A stretch of DNA of 64,000 nucleotides, taken from Bacteroidota bacterium. GTDB taxonomy: Bacteria; Bacteroidota; Bacteroidia; UKL13-3. Within the stretch, counting starts at the first letter, position 1. Each line of letters opens with the position of its first letter. The translations under genes and the position numbers were made by a program. The notes beneath the pieces were generated by a model that saw only the letters and a program-made list of their open reading frames with translations, ran no database searches and was not told the origin of the DNA. Shown piece after piece: positions 8,999 through 17,552 of the stretch. The DNA lies in NCBI GenBank assembly GCA_013298895.1, contig JAAFJM010000002.1, positions 194,427-258,426 on the forward strand. The letters run 5' to 3'.

Positions 8999-9921
8999 TG
9001 TTTAACAAAAAATTGATTAACAAAATGAAAACAAAAGTATTTTTAGCCAGTATAGTTTTATTGCTAAGCAATAGAAGCATGGCAGCCGAAGCCGCAACGT
9101 TTGATTATGGCGATTTTGATACGCTGTATTTAAAAGTAATGGGTGTTATCATTAGTATTTTAATCCTTATCATAGTAGGATTATTGTACTTAACCTTAAC
9201 CGCATTACGCAGAATTAACAACCCTGAATTGGTAAAAGCCGATGAAGAAAGAACAACCGTTGAAAAGTTGTTTTCTTTACACTCGTTAAAAGATGAGAAA
9301 AAGCTTTTATTAGATGAAAGTTTTGATGGAATTGTAGAGTTAGATAACCCTACTCCACCATGGTTTAACTTTATGTTTTACACTACCATTGTATTTGCAA
9401 TTCTCTATGGATTTTGGTATCACTATTCTGACAATTTAGGTAAATTACAAACAGCAGAGTACGAACAACAATTAGCAGATGCAGAAGTAGCTAAAACTGC
9501 CTATTTAAAGAAGGTAGGTAATTCCATAGACGAAAGCAATGTTAAATTAATGACCGATGCTAAAGATTTAACTGCCGGTAAAGAACTTTTTACTGCTAAA
9601 TGTGCAGTGTGCCATAGAGAAGATGGTGGAGGAAATGTAGGACCTAATTTAACCGATGAATATTGGTTACATGGAGGCCAAGTTAGCGATGTATTCAAAA
9701 CCATCAAATATGGTGTAACTGGTAAGGGTATGATTGCTTGGGAAAAATCGTTAAATGGTTTACAAATGGCTCAATTAGCAAGTTATATTAAATCAATTGG
9801 CGGTACCAATCCTCCATCTCCTAAAGCGCCACAAGGAACTGAAGTGGAGGAAAAAAGTGAAACAGCAAAAACCGATAGCACAACAGTAGCCCCCGATAGT
9901 TTGGCAACTGCATTAAAATAA
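8998..9921 (+). CDS. ccoP: cbb3-type cytochrome c oxidase subunit III (CcoP), mono-haem form
   Basis: Electron-input subunit of the cbb3 oxidase, 307 residues. It has a hydrophobic N-terminal segment with a possible signal sequence, a second helix (about 40-65), then the CcoP-typical LDNPTPPWFNFMFYTTIVF entering another membrane helix (about 120-142). One cytochrome c domain follows with C202-AV-C205-H206. Proteobacterial CcoP usually carries two haems; only one CXXCH is present here. The tail after residue 275 is Pro/Thr/Glu-rich and probably disordered. The start overlaps the ccoQ stop; an in-frame ATG at 9025 (MKTKVFL) would give a cleaner signal peptide. Confidence 0.95.
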   Translation: MFNKKLINKMKTKVFLASIVLLLSNRSMAAEAATFDYGDFDTLYLKVMGVIISILILIIVGLLYLTLTALRRINNPELVKADEERTTVEKLFSLHSLKDEKKLLLDESFDGIVELDNPTPPWFNFMFYTTIVFAILYGFWYHYSDNLGKLQTAEYEQQLADAEVAKTAYLKKVGNSIDESNVKLMTDAKDLTAGKELFTAKCAVCHREDGGGNVGPNLTDEYWLHGGQVSDVFKTIKYGVTGKGMIAWEKSLNGLQMAQLASYIKSIGGTNPPSPKAPQGTEVEEKSETAKTDSTTVAPDSLATALK

Positions 9922-9931
9922 AATACATTAT

Positions 9932-9999
9932 AACCACATAGAAACATAGAATGCTCAAAAAAGCTATAAAAACTATGTGTCTATGTGGTTCATTTTTTT
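9932..9999 (+). terminator. long hairpin with T-tract after ccoP
   Basis: Arms AACCACATAGAAACATAG (9932-9949) and CTATGTGTCTATGTGGTT (9973-9990) pair at 17 of 18 positions and are followed by a run of seven T (9993-9999). It can act as an intrinsic terminator or attenuator between ccoP and ccoG. The stem is much longer than a normal terminator stem, which also suggests a dispersed palindromic repeat. Confidence 0.65.
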
Positions 10000-10062
10000 A
10001 GGATAGAATTAAAATTTAGTGATCACTAAAATTAATTTACCAATAGCATTTATAAAAAGATT

Positions 10063-11484
10063 ATGCACGAAGTAGAAGATGCAAAGGCGCTAGATGGCGA
10101 GCATTACCGCGATAGTTTATCGAATGTAAATAAAGATGGAAAACGTCTTTGGATTTTTGCAAAAAAACCAAAAGGAAGTTTATACCAATACCGAACGCTT
10201 TTTGCATGGTTTTTATACATTATTTTCTTTGCCACTCCTTTTATTAAATTTCATGGACATCCGTTATTGTTATTTAATATTTTAGAGCGAAAATTCATCA
10301 TTTTTGGAATGCCTTTTTGGCCACAAGATTTAAACTTGTTTGCCTTATTGATGCTTACTTTCATATTATTTATTATTGTATTTACTGTTTTGTTTGGCCG
10401 CATTTGGTGCGGTTGGGCTTGCCCTCAAACCATTTTTATGGAAATGCTGTTCCGTAAAATTGAATATTTAATTGAAGGTGACTTTAACCAACAAAAAAAA
10501 CTAGCTGCTCAAGAGTGGAATACTGAAAAAATACTGCGTAAAGGAGGTAAACATGTAGCATTTTATTTAATCTCATTTTTGATTGCCAATACATTTTTAT
10601 CTTACATTATTGGTATTGACCAAATGAAACTGCTTATTACCGATGGACCGTTGGCACATATTGGCAAGTTTGCTTCATTACTCATTTTCTCTACTGTATT
10701 TTATTTTGTTTTTGCTTTTTTACGTGAGTTAGTTTGTGTAATTATTTGTCCTTATGGCAGGTTACAAGGATTAATGTTAGACCCACATTCCATAGTAGTT
10801 GCATACAATTATTTACGTGGTGAACCGCGTGGAAAAGCAAGTAAAAAAGATACTGCTACTCCTGCTCCAAAAGGCGATTGTATTGATTGTAAATTATGTG
10901 TTCAAGTTTGCCCAACTGGTATTGATATCAGGAACGGTACTCAGCTAGAATGTATCAATTGCACAGCTTGTGTAGATGCCTGCGATGAAGTAATGGTTAA
11001 AATAAATAAACCAACTCGTTTAATAGGCTTTAACTCTAAAAACGGAATTGATAATAACGAAACCTTTAAGTTTACTTTACGTAATGTAGGTTACTCAGTT
11101 GTTTTAGTTGGCTTATTAACTTTATTGGTTTATTTGGTAGCTAGCCGTAAAGAAATTGAAACTACTTTAAACAGAACTGCTGGAATGCTTTACCAAACAC
11201 AAGCCAATGGCAATATTAGTAACTTATACAATATTGAGTTTGTAAATAAAACCTTTGACTCTATTCCAATTGAACTAGAATTAGTTGAACCAAAAGGCAC
11301 CATCAAATTGATTGATAAACAAATCATAAAAATACCAAAAGACGAATTGGGAAAAACCAGTTTCTTTATTGAAATTGACCCTAAAACCATAACTAGTAAT
11401 CAAAACAAAGTGTTGATTAATGTAAAAAGCAATGGTGTATTAATTGAACAAGTAAAATCAAATTTTGTGGCTCCTGTTAATTAA
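10063..11484 (+). CDS. ccoG: cytochrome c oxidase accessory protein CcoG (FixG/RdxA family)
   Basis: Membrane-bound polyferredoxin-like protein needed for cbb3 oxidase maturation; family work links it to Cu(II) reduction for the Cu-B site. The 473 residues show membrane helices at about 45-65, 90-115 and 160-180, and a CGWACPQTIFMEMLFRKIE segment near the second. Two 4Fe-4S motifs are seen at C273/C276/C279/C283 and C297/C300/C303/C307. A further helix (about 345-362) is followed by an Ig-like C-terminal domain. It lies downstream of ccoP across the hairpin, with ccoH-like and TauE/SafE-like genes following closely. Confidence 0.95.
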   Translation: MHEVEDAKALDGEHYRDSLSNVNKDGKRLWIFAKKPKGSLYQYRTLFAWFLYIIFFATPFIKFHGHPLLLFNILERKFIIFGMPFWPQDLNLFALLMLTFILFIIVFTVLFGRIWCGWACPQTIFMEMLFRKIEYLIEGDFNQQKKLAAQEWNTEKILRKGGKHVAFYLISFLIANTFLSYIIGIDQMKLLITDGPLAHIGKFASLLIFSTVFYFVFAFLRELVCVIICPYGRLQGLMLDPHSIVVAYNYLRGEPRGKASKKDTATPAPKGDCIDCKLCVQVCPTGIDIRNGTQLECINCTACVDACDEVMVKINKPTRLIGFNSKNGIDNNETFKFTLRNVGYSVVLVGLLTLLVYLVASRKEIETTLNRTAGMLYQTQANGNISNLYNIEFVNKTFDSIPIELELVEPKGTIKLIDKQIIKIPKDELGKTSFFIEIDPKTITSNQNKVLINVKSNGVLIEQVKSNFVAPVN

Positions 11485-11511
11485 CTTTGGCCAAAATAAA
11501 TCAACTAAAAA

Positions 11512-11952
11512 ATGAAAATAACCTGGGGAACCAAATTGGTAGCACTTACTGTATTATTTATGTGTTTCATCGTTTTTATGATTGTAAAAATGGTAAAACA
11601 AGACGTGGCATTAATTGAAACCGATTATTACGAAAAAGGTGAAAACTACCAAGCTACTATTGATGAAAATAAAGGTGCTGATAGTTTAATACTATTTGAA
11701 GTAATAAATGTAAATAACCAAACTGTTTTAAGTTTAAAAAACATAGCTCATAAACCAATTAGCAATGCACAGTTAAACCTAAAATACTTGGCAAATAAAA
11801 CCAAAGATAAAACCTTTGAGGTACAAATTGGTGATTCAATTCCTACTAGCATTGATATTACTAATTTTGAAAAAGGCAATTGGGTTGGTAAACTTAATTG
11901 GACCAATAATTCAGGTAAACATTATTTAGAGAAAAATTTCGATTTAAAATAA
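11512..11952 (+). CDS. ccoH: FixH/CcoH-like cbb3 oxidase assembly protein
   Basis: A 146-residue protein with one N-terminal membrane helix (WGTKLVALTVLFMCFIVFMI) followed by the characteristic MVKQDVALIETDYYEKGENYQ segment. In FixH/CcoH proteins this marks the start of the periplasmic domain. The remaining ~100 residues look like a beta-sandwich. It is 27 bases after ccoG and 3 bases before the next gene, so it is in the same transcription unit. The family is required for stable cbb3 assembly; its exact action is not settled. Confidence 0.88.
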   Translation: MKITWGTKLVALTVLFMCFIVFMIVKMVKQDVALIETDYYEKGENYQATIDENKGADSLILFEVINVNNQTVLSLKNIAHKPISNAQLNLKYLANKTKDKTFEVQIGDSIPTSIDITNFEKGNWVGKLNWTNNSGKHYLEKNFDLK

Positions 11953-11955
11953 ACC

Positions 11956-12654
11956 ATGCTTTTTTTAACTGCATTAATAACTGGAATGGTAAGCAGCTTG
12001 CATTGCGCAGGCATGTGTGGCCCCATTGCGTTTGCATTGCCAAGGCACAGCAATACGCAAGGCCATTTATGGCTTTCTAGGTTCATGTATAATGTAGGAC
12101 GTATTTTTACTTATGCCATTTTAGGGCTCATAATAGGCGCAGTTGGCTTTCAATTTAAGCTAGCGGGCTTACAACAATCCATTAGCATTTTTGCTGGAAT
12201 TAGCATTTTAGTGATTACTTTAATCAAACTATTTTTACCTAAAATAGCCAATCAATTCAACATCAATTTTTGGGGTAATAAATGGTATGGTAAATTATTT
12301 ACGAGCAAAAGTTCGTATTCATTTTTTTTAATTGGTAACTTAAATGGCCTTTTGCCTTGTGGGTTTGTATATGTTGCATTGATTGCTTCATTGGCTACTC
12401 AATCGGCACTTTCAGGCGCATTGTTTATGGCTACATTTGGCTTAGGTACATTACCTGTAATGTTTACTATTTCCATGTTAGGGCAAATTATCAATTTAAA
12501 ATTTAGGCAAAAAGCCAATTTATTAATGCCTGTTTTCGCCATCGTTTTTGCGTGCTTATTTATCCTTAGAGGATTGAATTTAGGTATTCCATTTGTAAGC
12601 CCTCAAATTAACGAAACCGAGGTAAGTAGTAATATGTGTGGACCTGGGCATTAG
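11956..12654 (+). CDS. TauE/SafE (UreH-like) membrane protein of the cbb3 cluster
   Basis: A 232-residue polytopic membrane protein with about six helices. The first helix contains HCAGMCGPIAFALP and a central helix contains LLPCGFVYVALI; these paired Cys/Pro motifs are typical of the UreH/DsbD-like branch annotated as sulfite exporter TauE/SafE. In many Bacteroidota it is the last gene of the cbb3 assembly cluster, as here, 3 bases after ccoH. A role in copper or thiol handling during oxidase maturation is likely from context; sulfite export is not supported by anything in the sequence. The C-terminus ends in SNMCGPGH, which could bind metal. Confidence 0.85.
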   Translation: MLFLTALITGMVSSLHCAGMCGPIAFALPRHSNTQGHLWLSRFMYNVGRIFTYAILGLIIGAVGFQFKLAGLQQSISIFAGISILVITLIKLFLPKIANQFNINFWGNKWYGKLFTSKSSYSFFLIGNLNGLLPCGFVYVALIASLATQSALSGALFMATFGLGTLPVMFTISMLGQIINLKFRQKANLLMPVFAIVFACLFILRGLNLGIPFVSPQINETEVSSNMCGPGH

Positions 12655-12788
12655 AAAAAAATGTTTTATACAAAACAGTAATTTTGTTACCTTGCTTTTA
12701 CTAAAACTATTGATAATTTTGAGCAATATTTAAGCATAGCCAATAATGGTACAATGTTTGAATAACAACAAAATTATACCGTATTAAA

Positions 12789-14189
12789 GTGAAAACTAAA
12801 CTACTATTTATATTATCCATTACTGTTTTTTTTATCCTTTCGTGTGGCACTTCAAAAAATGGAGTTAACCGCAAGGATAGAAACAAACAGCCTAACTGGG
12901 TGCAGCAACGCCCTGTAAACCCAAGTTATTATATTGGAATTGGTTACGCTAACAAAACATTAAACCCAACCGATTTCCAGCAAATGGCCAAAAAGCGCGC
13001 TTTAAACGATATGATTGGCGAAATAAAAGTGATAGTTTCAAGCAATTCTATTCTATCTCAATATCAAAACAATGCTAATTATAACCAAATTTTTGCTACT
13101 GAAACTCAAGTGAATGCCCAAGCAATGGTAGAGGATTTTGAAGTAATAGATAGTTGGGAAAACAAAACCGATTTTTACATTTATTACAAACTTTCGAAGA
13201 GTGATTATGAGGCTGCTAAACGCAGAAAACTGCAAGCTGCTATTGAACAATCGATTAACTTTTTAGATAATGCAGACCAACTTTCCATTAAAGAAAACTT
13301 TATGCAAATAATGCGTTTGCGAATAAAAGCTTTAGGTGCTTTGCAAAATTATATAAATGAAGATGTAGCAACTGAATATAAAGGCAAACAGGTTTACTTG
13401 GTAAACGAAATTGTGAATCAAATTCAAAACCAGTTATACAAACTGCAAGTTAAAACCGATGTGGTAGAACTAAAAGGTAAAATTGGTAAACCCATCAGCA
13501 ATCCTTTTACTGCTAGCGTTAAACTTGCTTCAAACAACTCTTTAGTGCCCTTTGTGCCCCTAACTTTAAAAGCCAATCAAACCAAATTTGATTATGGAAA
13601 TAGTGCAGAAACTGATCAAGATGGAGTGGCTACTTTTTCATTAAATAAAATTTTAGCTAAAGACCCCATTCAACAAGTAAAAATAATGGTAGATATTGCC
13701 ACCATAATTAAAACCGATAGTTTAAATGGATTATTAAAAGGTATTTTAACCAATATTGATGCACCAAGTACCAATTTTAGATTGGTAGTAGAACCCATAA
13801 AAATATACACCAATAGCCAAGAACAAATTTTAGGGAAAACTTTGGAATTTAATATCATTGAGCCTTTGCTTAAGCGTAAGTTGGTAGAGAGTGGATGTAA
13901 CTTTGTTACCGATAGAAAAAATGCAGATTACGAAGTAAAAATAATAGCCAACACCACTGATTTAGGTGTAATGTGGGGTAAAATGTTACAATCTAATATC
14001 AATATGGATATCAGCATAGTGGATGCACGAAATAACCAAGAAATTTATAAAAATGCGCTAAAAGAAATCAAAGGCTTTCAACTAACACCTGAAAATGCTA
14101 GCAAAGATGCTTACAATAATATGCTTACTAATTTTTGGGAAAAAGTTTACCCCGAATTTTTAAATGAACTTTTATTAACTGACCATTAG
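12789..14189 (+). CDS. LPP20-family lipoprotein
   Basis: Exported lipoprotein of 466 residues. The signal peptide ends in a lipobox (FFILSCGTSKN), after which PNWVQQRPVNPSYYIGIGYANK begins an LPP20-like domain (about residues 35-150). The domain includes the AKKRALNDMIGEIKV helix and ends near FYIYYKLSKSDYEAAKRRKLQ. The C-terminal ~200 residues contain a second mixed alpha/beta region with KNADYEVKIIANTTD. The start is GTG at 12789; no better ATG is near the signal peptide. It stands alone after the cbb3 cluster. Function unknown; membrane-stress or surface roles have been proposed for LPP20 proteins elsewhere. Confidence 0.8.
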   Translation: MKTKLLFILSITVFFILSCGTSKNGVNRKDRNKQPNWVQQRPVNPSYYIGIGYANKTLNPTDFQQMAKKRALNDMIGEIKVIVSSNSILSQYQNNANYNQIFATETQVNAQAMVEDFEVIDSWENKTDFYIYYKLSKSDYEAAKRRKLQAAIEQSINFLDNADQLSIKENFMQIMRLRIKALGALQNYINEDVATEYKGKQVYLVNEIVNQIQNQLYKLQVKTDVVELKGKIGKPISNPFTASVKLASNNSLVPFVPLTLKANQTKFDYGNSAETDQDGVATFSLNKILAKDPIQQVKIMVDIATIIKTDSLNGLLKGILTNIDAPSTNFRLVVEPIKIYTNSQEQILGKTLEFNIIEPLLKRKLVESGCNFVTDRKNADYEVKIIANTTDLGVMWGKMLQSNINMDISIVDARNNQEIYKNALKEIKGFQLTPENASKDAYNNMLTNFWEKVYPEFLNELLLTDH

Positions 14190-14191
14190 TT

Positions 14192-14659
14192 TTATTCGTT
14201 GCTTTTTAAAAAGTTAATACCTGCCATCGGAAACTTATCGCACCTTAACTCTGCTTCTATAATTCCATTTTTAATAGGGCTCAGCCATATTTCTACATTT
14301 TTAGATTCTAAAGGGTCATTATTGAAAATTGTACCAATTTTACCACATCTAATAATATAAGCTATTCCAGTTACTGATGGTGGTAAACCATAATTTTTTT
14401 CAATAACCCCACCTTCAAATTTGGCCATTCCTATATTTCCATTCACATATCTATTGTTTCTAATTTCTATATTAACATCAGCTTTTTCTGATACAAACTT
14501 AAAATGCATCAATTGGGGTTCTGTTCGAACTGTAATTTTAGTACTTTTTGCATGCCAACTACCAATCATTTCATTTGGAATGTTCCAATTACAGCAGTTG
14601 CAAGAAACAAACAATAATATTGTTATAATTATTATCCCTATTTTGATAAATATTTTCAT
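14192..14659 (-). CDS. small lipoprotein of unknown function
   Basis: About 155 residues with an N-terminal hydrophobic segment ending in a lipobox (LLFVSCNCCNW), so it is predicted to be lipid-modified on the first Cys; two more Cys follow directly. The rest is beta-rich (GSWHAKSTKITV, ADVNIEIRNNRYVNG), lipocalin-like in feel but without a recognisable signature. The TTG at 14665 extends the frame two residues; the ATG at 14659 is preferred. It is convergent with the LPP20 gene (2 bases between stops) and separated from pepT by a hairpin. Unrecognised family. Confidence 0.6.
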   Translation of the reverse strand: MKIFIKIGIIIITILLFVSCNCCNWNIPNEMIGSWHAKSTKITVRTEPQLMHFKFVSEKADVNIEIRNNRYVNGNIGMAKFEGGVIEKNYGLPPSVTGIAYIIRCGKIGTIFNNDPLESKNVEIWLSPIKNGIIEAELRCDKFPMAGINFLKSNE

Positions 14660-14670
14660 GGTCAATTATA

Positions 14671-14708
14671 AAAGGGTCAATCAATTTAAAAATTGTTGAC
14701 CCTTTTTT
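14671..14708 (-). terminator. intrinsic terminator of pepT
   Basis: Arms AAAGGGTCAA (14671-14680) and TTGACCCTTT (14696-14705), with inner pairing CAATTT/AAATTG. Read on the minus strand it follows the pepT stop (14720) by about a dozen bases and ends in a short T-rich tract. It lies just upstream of the small lipoprotein start. Confidence 0.7.
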
Positions 14709-14719
14709 GAAATGAACTT

Positions 14720-15961
14720 TTACGCTTTCTGTTCCCAAACTTGTACTAACTCCACCAATACATCTACTGCGCATTGCATATCTTGCACACTCACATATTC
14801 TTGCTTACTATGAATAGCCATTTCGCCAGTAAAAATGTTAGGACAAGGTAAACCCATAAACGAAAGTCTTGAACCATCAGTTCCACCTCTAATATTGGTT
14901 TTTACCAAATTTAAACCCGCTCGTTTGTAAGCATCTTCAGCATTGGCCATTACTTGCGGATATTGATCTAAAATTTCTTTCATGTTACGGTATTGTTCAG
15001 TTACTTTTATTTCAAACGTAGCACCTTCAAACTTAGCAACTGCTTGCTGAGCCAATTGAGCTAATAATGCTTCGTGTTCTTTTAATTGAGCGGTATCAAA
15101 ATCACGAACAATAAATCCAACTGTAGCTTTCTCAACTGTTCCTTCTATTGAAACAGGATGAACAAAACCTTCGTAACCATCAGTTTTTTCAGGACACATG
15201 GTATCTGCCGGCAATAATGTAGTAAAATAGGATGCTACTTTTATAGCGCTTACCATTTTATTTTTAGCATAACCAGGGTGAGCACTTATTCCATGAAAAA
15301 TTACTTTACAACCATCAGCACTAAAGGTTTCGCCTTCTAAATGTCCACGTTCGCCACCATCTAAGGTATAACCAAAATCGGCATTCAGTTTTTTCATATC
15401 AATTTTATCAACCCCCTGCCCTATTTCTTCATCAGGTGTAAACAATATTCTAATATCGCCATGTTTAATTTCTGGGTGAGTTAATAACAATTGAGCTAAA
15501 TCCATAATAATTGCCACACCCGCTTTATCATCGGCACCTAATAAAGTTAAACCACTAGCAGTTATAATATCATCACCAATTCGTTCTTGCAAATAAGTAT
15601 GGTTTTTAGCCGATAGCACAACCGAATTATCATCGGGCATCACAATATCGCTTCCGTTCCAATTTTTATGTAAAATAGGTTTTACATTGGTTCCACTGCA
15701 ATCTGGGCTAGTATCTACGTGAGAACAAAAACATAATACCGGAACTTTTTTATCAGTGTTAGAAGGTATAGTTGCATATACATAACCAAACTCATCTGTT
15801 TCAGCATTTAAGCCTAATGCTATTAATTCATTGCATAAAATTCGGCTCAAATCTTTTTGTTTTTCACTACTTGGATTTGAAGTACTATTAGGATCGGCAG
15901 TGGTATCAATTTGCACATAGCGCATTAATCTTTCGGCTACTGAGTAGTTATAATTTTTCAT
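14720..15961 (-). CDS. pepT: peptidase T, tripeptide aminopeptidase (M20 family)
   Basis: Cytoplasmic zinc aminopeptidase releasing N-terminal residues from tripeptides. The 413-residue form starting at ATG 15961 matches the usual ~408; an upstream in-frame ATG at 15997 would add 12 residues of unlikely sequence. The M20 metal and catalytic motifs are all present: CSHVDTSPD (first His/Asp), GADDKAG (bridging Asp), TPDEEIGQG (catalytic Glu pair), YTLDGGERG (Asp ligand) and, near the C-terminus, the IHSKQEYV histidine. SAHPGYAKNKM marks the dimerisation domain. It is divergent from the ECF sigma gene. Confidence 0.95.
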   Translation of the reverse strand: MKNYNYSVAERLMRYVQIDTTADPNSTSNPSSEKQKDLSRILCNELIALGLNAETDEFGYVYATIPSNTDKKVPVLCFCSHVDTSPDCSGTNVKPILHKNWNGSDIVMPDDNSVVLSAKNHTYLQERIGDDIITASGLTLLGADDKAGVAIIMDLAQLLLTHPEIKHGDIRILFTPDEEIGQGVDKIDMKKLNADFGYTLDGGERGHLEGETFSADGCKVIFHGISAHPGYAKNKMVSAIKVASYFTTLLPADTMCPEKTDGYEGFVHPVSIEGTVEKATVGFIVRDFDTAQLKEHEALLAQLAQQAVAKFEGATFEIKVTEQYRNMKEILDQYPQVMANAEDAYKRAGLNLVKTNIRGGTDGSRLSFMGLPCPNIFTGEMAIHSKQEYVSVQDMQCAVDVLVELVQVWEQKA

Positions 15962-16033
15962 TGTACAATAATTGTAAATTAAACTGACGAATTGCACTAA
16001 AATTTTATTGACGGTACTCCATTTTAGTATTAA

Positions 16034-16049
16034 ACATTTACTTAAATGT
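16034..16049. promoter_or_regulatory. 16-base dyad between divergent pepT and sigma-factor genes
   Basis: ACATTTA-CT-TAAATGT (16034-16049) is symmetric except for the two central bases. It lies 73 bases upstream of pepT and about 220 bases upstream of the sigma gene. It could be an operator serving either gene. AT-rich dyads of this length do arise by chance, so confidence is low. Confidence 0.25.
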
Positions 16050-16269
16050 GTTGAATGGAAAAATTTACTGTTGAAATAAAAATTAAAAATCCCTCATAAT
16101 GAGCAAGTTTTAAAAAAATAAAAAAATATTATGACGAAAATTTGATAATATGACTTTTGTTAGTAAATTTGATTAAACAATAAAACTAAAATTCATCGCC
16201 TATAAAGTATAAACCTTTACACTAACCAATTAATAATAACTGTTTGCTAAAAAACTACTGAACCAATTA

Positions 16270-16899
16270 ATGCTTACAATTATGCAAACCTCAAAAGTTA
16301 GTGACGATGAATTGATACTGATGTATCTTAATGGCGATGTGCGTAGTTTCGAAACATTGCTAAGAAGGCATAAAAATGCCGGCTTTTCAATCATTTTACA
16401 AAAAGTAAAACATAGAGATGTTGCGGAAGAAATTTTCCAAAATGTTTTTATCAAAATTATTGAAGTTTTAAACGATGGCCGTTATACTGAAACAGGAAGG
16501 TTTAAACAGTATTTGATGCGATTATGCAATAACTTTTCAATTGATTACTTACGCAAAAATTCAAAAAAAAGAGAGTTTCTTTTCTCAAACTTTATAAGTA
16601 CAGATTCGGAAGACGAAAGTTATTCGTATTTTGACAATTATGCAGACGAAAAAGTACGCGCTCCTTTCGAAGATTTTGAAGCTGAAAAAGAAGCTACACT
16701 TTTACGTAGTTTAATTTTACAATTACCCAGTGAACAACAAGAAGTGATTATTTTAAAACATTGGGGCAATTTAAAATTTAGAGAAATAGCTGATCAAATT
16801 GGCGAAAATATCAATACTGTTCAAGGTAGATTTAGATACGGAATTAAAAAATTGAAAGAGCTAATTAAACAGCATCAAATTGAAATTTCGTTGAATTAG
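16270..16899 (+). CDS. ECF-type RNA polymerase sigma factor (sigma-70 family)
   Basis: Alternative sigma factor of 209 residues. Region 2 runs from DDELILMYLNGDVRSFETLL to about residue 95, with AEEIFQNVFIKI and RFKQYLMRLCNNFSIDYLRKN corresponding to the core-binding and -10-recognition helices. A longer than usual acidic linker (about 100-140) follows. Region 4 contains LPSEQQEVIILKHWGNLKFREIADQIGENINTVQGR, around residues 155-190. An in-frame ATG at 16282 (MQTSKVS) is an alternative start. No anti-sigma gene is adjacent; the next gene is a DUF4294 protein 35 bases downstream. Target promoters are unknown. Confidence 0.92.
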   Translation: MLTIMQTSKVSDDELILMYLNGDVRSFETLLRRHKNAGFSIILQKVKHRDVAEEIFQNVFIKIIEVLNDGRYTETGRFKQYLMRLCNNFSIDYLRKNSKKREFLFSNFISTDSEDESYSYFDNYADEKVRAPFEDFEAEKEATLLRSLILQLPSEQQEVIILKHWGNLKFREIADQIGENINTVQGRFRYGIKKLKELIKQHQIEISLN

Positions 16900-16934
16900 A
16901 ATACTTTTGGCATTATTTTTTCAATAGTATTTTT

Positions 16935-17459
16935 ATGAAAATTAGAAACCTTTTTATTTACTTATTCTTATTTGGCTCAATAACTATTAAAGCTCAGGAT
17001 ACTTTAAAAAACGTTACCCTTCCTGACTTTATAGTTACTGCCCAAAAAGATCCTGAATACGAAAAAAAATACCAACGTTTGGTTTATAATGTAAAAAAGG
17101 CGCTTCCTTATGCAAAGTTAGCTGCTTTTAGGTACCAAATGTTAGAGCAAAACCTACAGCTTTTACCTACCGAAAAGGCCAGAAAGGCATACTTAAAGAA
17201 AACAGAAGCTAATATTAAAGACCAATTTATGGACGATTTGAAAGGCTTAACTGTAAGTCAAGGCAAAATACTAATAAAGCTGATTTATAGAGAAACAGGC
17301 AGAACAACATACGATTTATTAGAAACCTATAGAGGTAATTTTACAGCCTATTTTTGGCAAGGAATGACAAAATTTTACGGTGGAAATTTAAAAGATGAGT
17401 ATAACCCAATAGAAGATTGGCAAATAGAGCAAATAATAAAACAGTTAGGCTTTGAATAA
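16935..17459 (+). CDS. DUF4294 family exported protein
   Basis: A 174-residue protein with an N-terminal signal peptide (LFIYLFLFGSITIKAQ, probable cleavage after KAQ). The DUF4294 core follows: LPDFIVTAQKDPEYEKKYQRLVYNVKKALPYAKLAA, then helices containing LLPTEKARKAYLKKTE, DDLKGLTVSQGKILIKLIYRETG and a C-terminal AYFWQGMTKFYGGNLKDEY. It follows the ECF sigma gene closely and ends at a strong bidirectional terminator, so the two form a short operon. The family is largely restricted to Bacteroidota and has no assigned function. Confidence 0.85.
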   Translation: MKIRNLFIYLFLFGSITIKAQDTLKNVTLPDFIVTAQKDPEYEKKYQRLVYNVKKALPYAKLAAFRYQMLEQNLQLLPTEKARKAYLKKTEANIKDQFMDDLKGLTVSQGKILIKLIYRETGRTTYDLLETYRGNFTAYFWQGMTKFYGGNLKDEYNPIEDWQIEQIIKQLGFE

Positions 17460-17486
17460 TTTATTCAGTTGCAAATATTAATTGGA

Positions 17487-17528
17487 TAAAAAAAGCCCAA
17501 TCAAACTGAGTTTGATTGGGCTTTTTTT
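17487..17528. terminator. bidirectional intrinsic terminator
   Basis: Perfect 13-base stem AGCCCAATCAAAC (17494-17506) with GTTTGATTGGGCT (17510-17522) and a TGA loop, flanked by a run of A on the left and T on the right. It serves the convergent DUF4294 gene (plus) and T9SS cargo gene (minus). Confidence 0.92.
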
Positions 17529-17552
17529 AGTTATTAACTATATTTACAATGA

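Noticed and set aside
12662..12677. TGTTTT-ATAC-AAAACA dyad after the TauE/SafE-like gene
   Set aside because: Short, A/T-only arms with no T-tract in terminator position; such matches are expected by chance in this AT-rich sequence.
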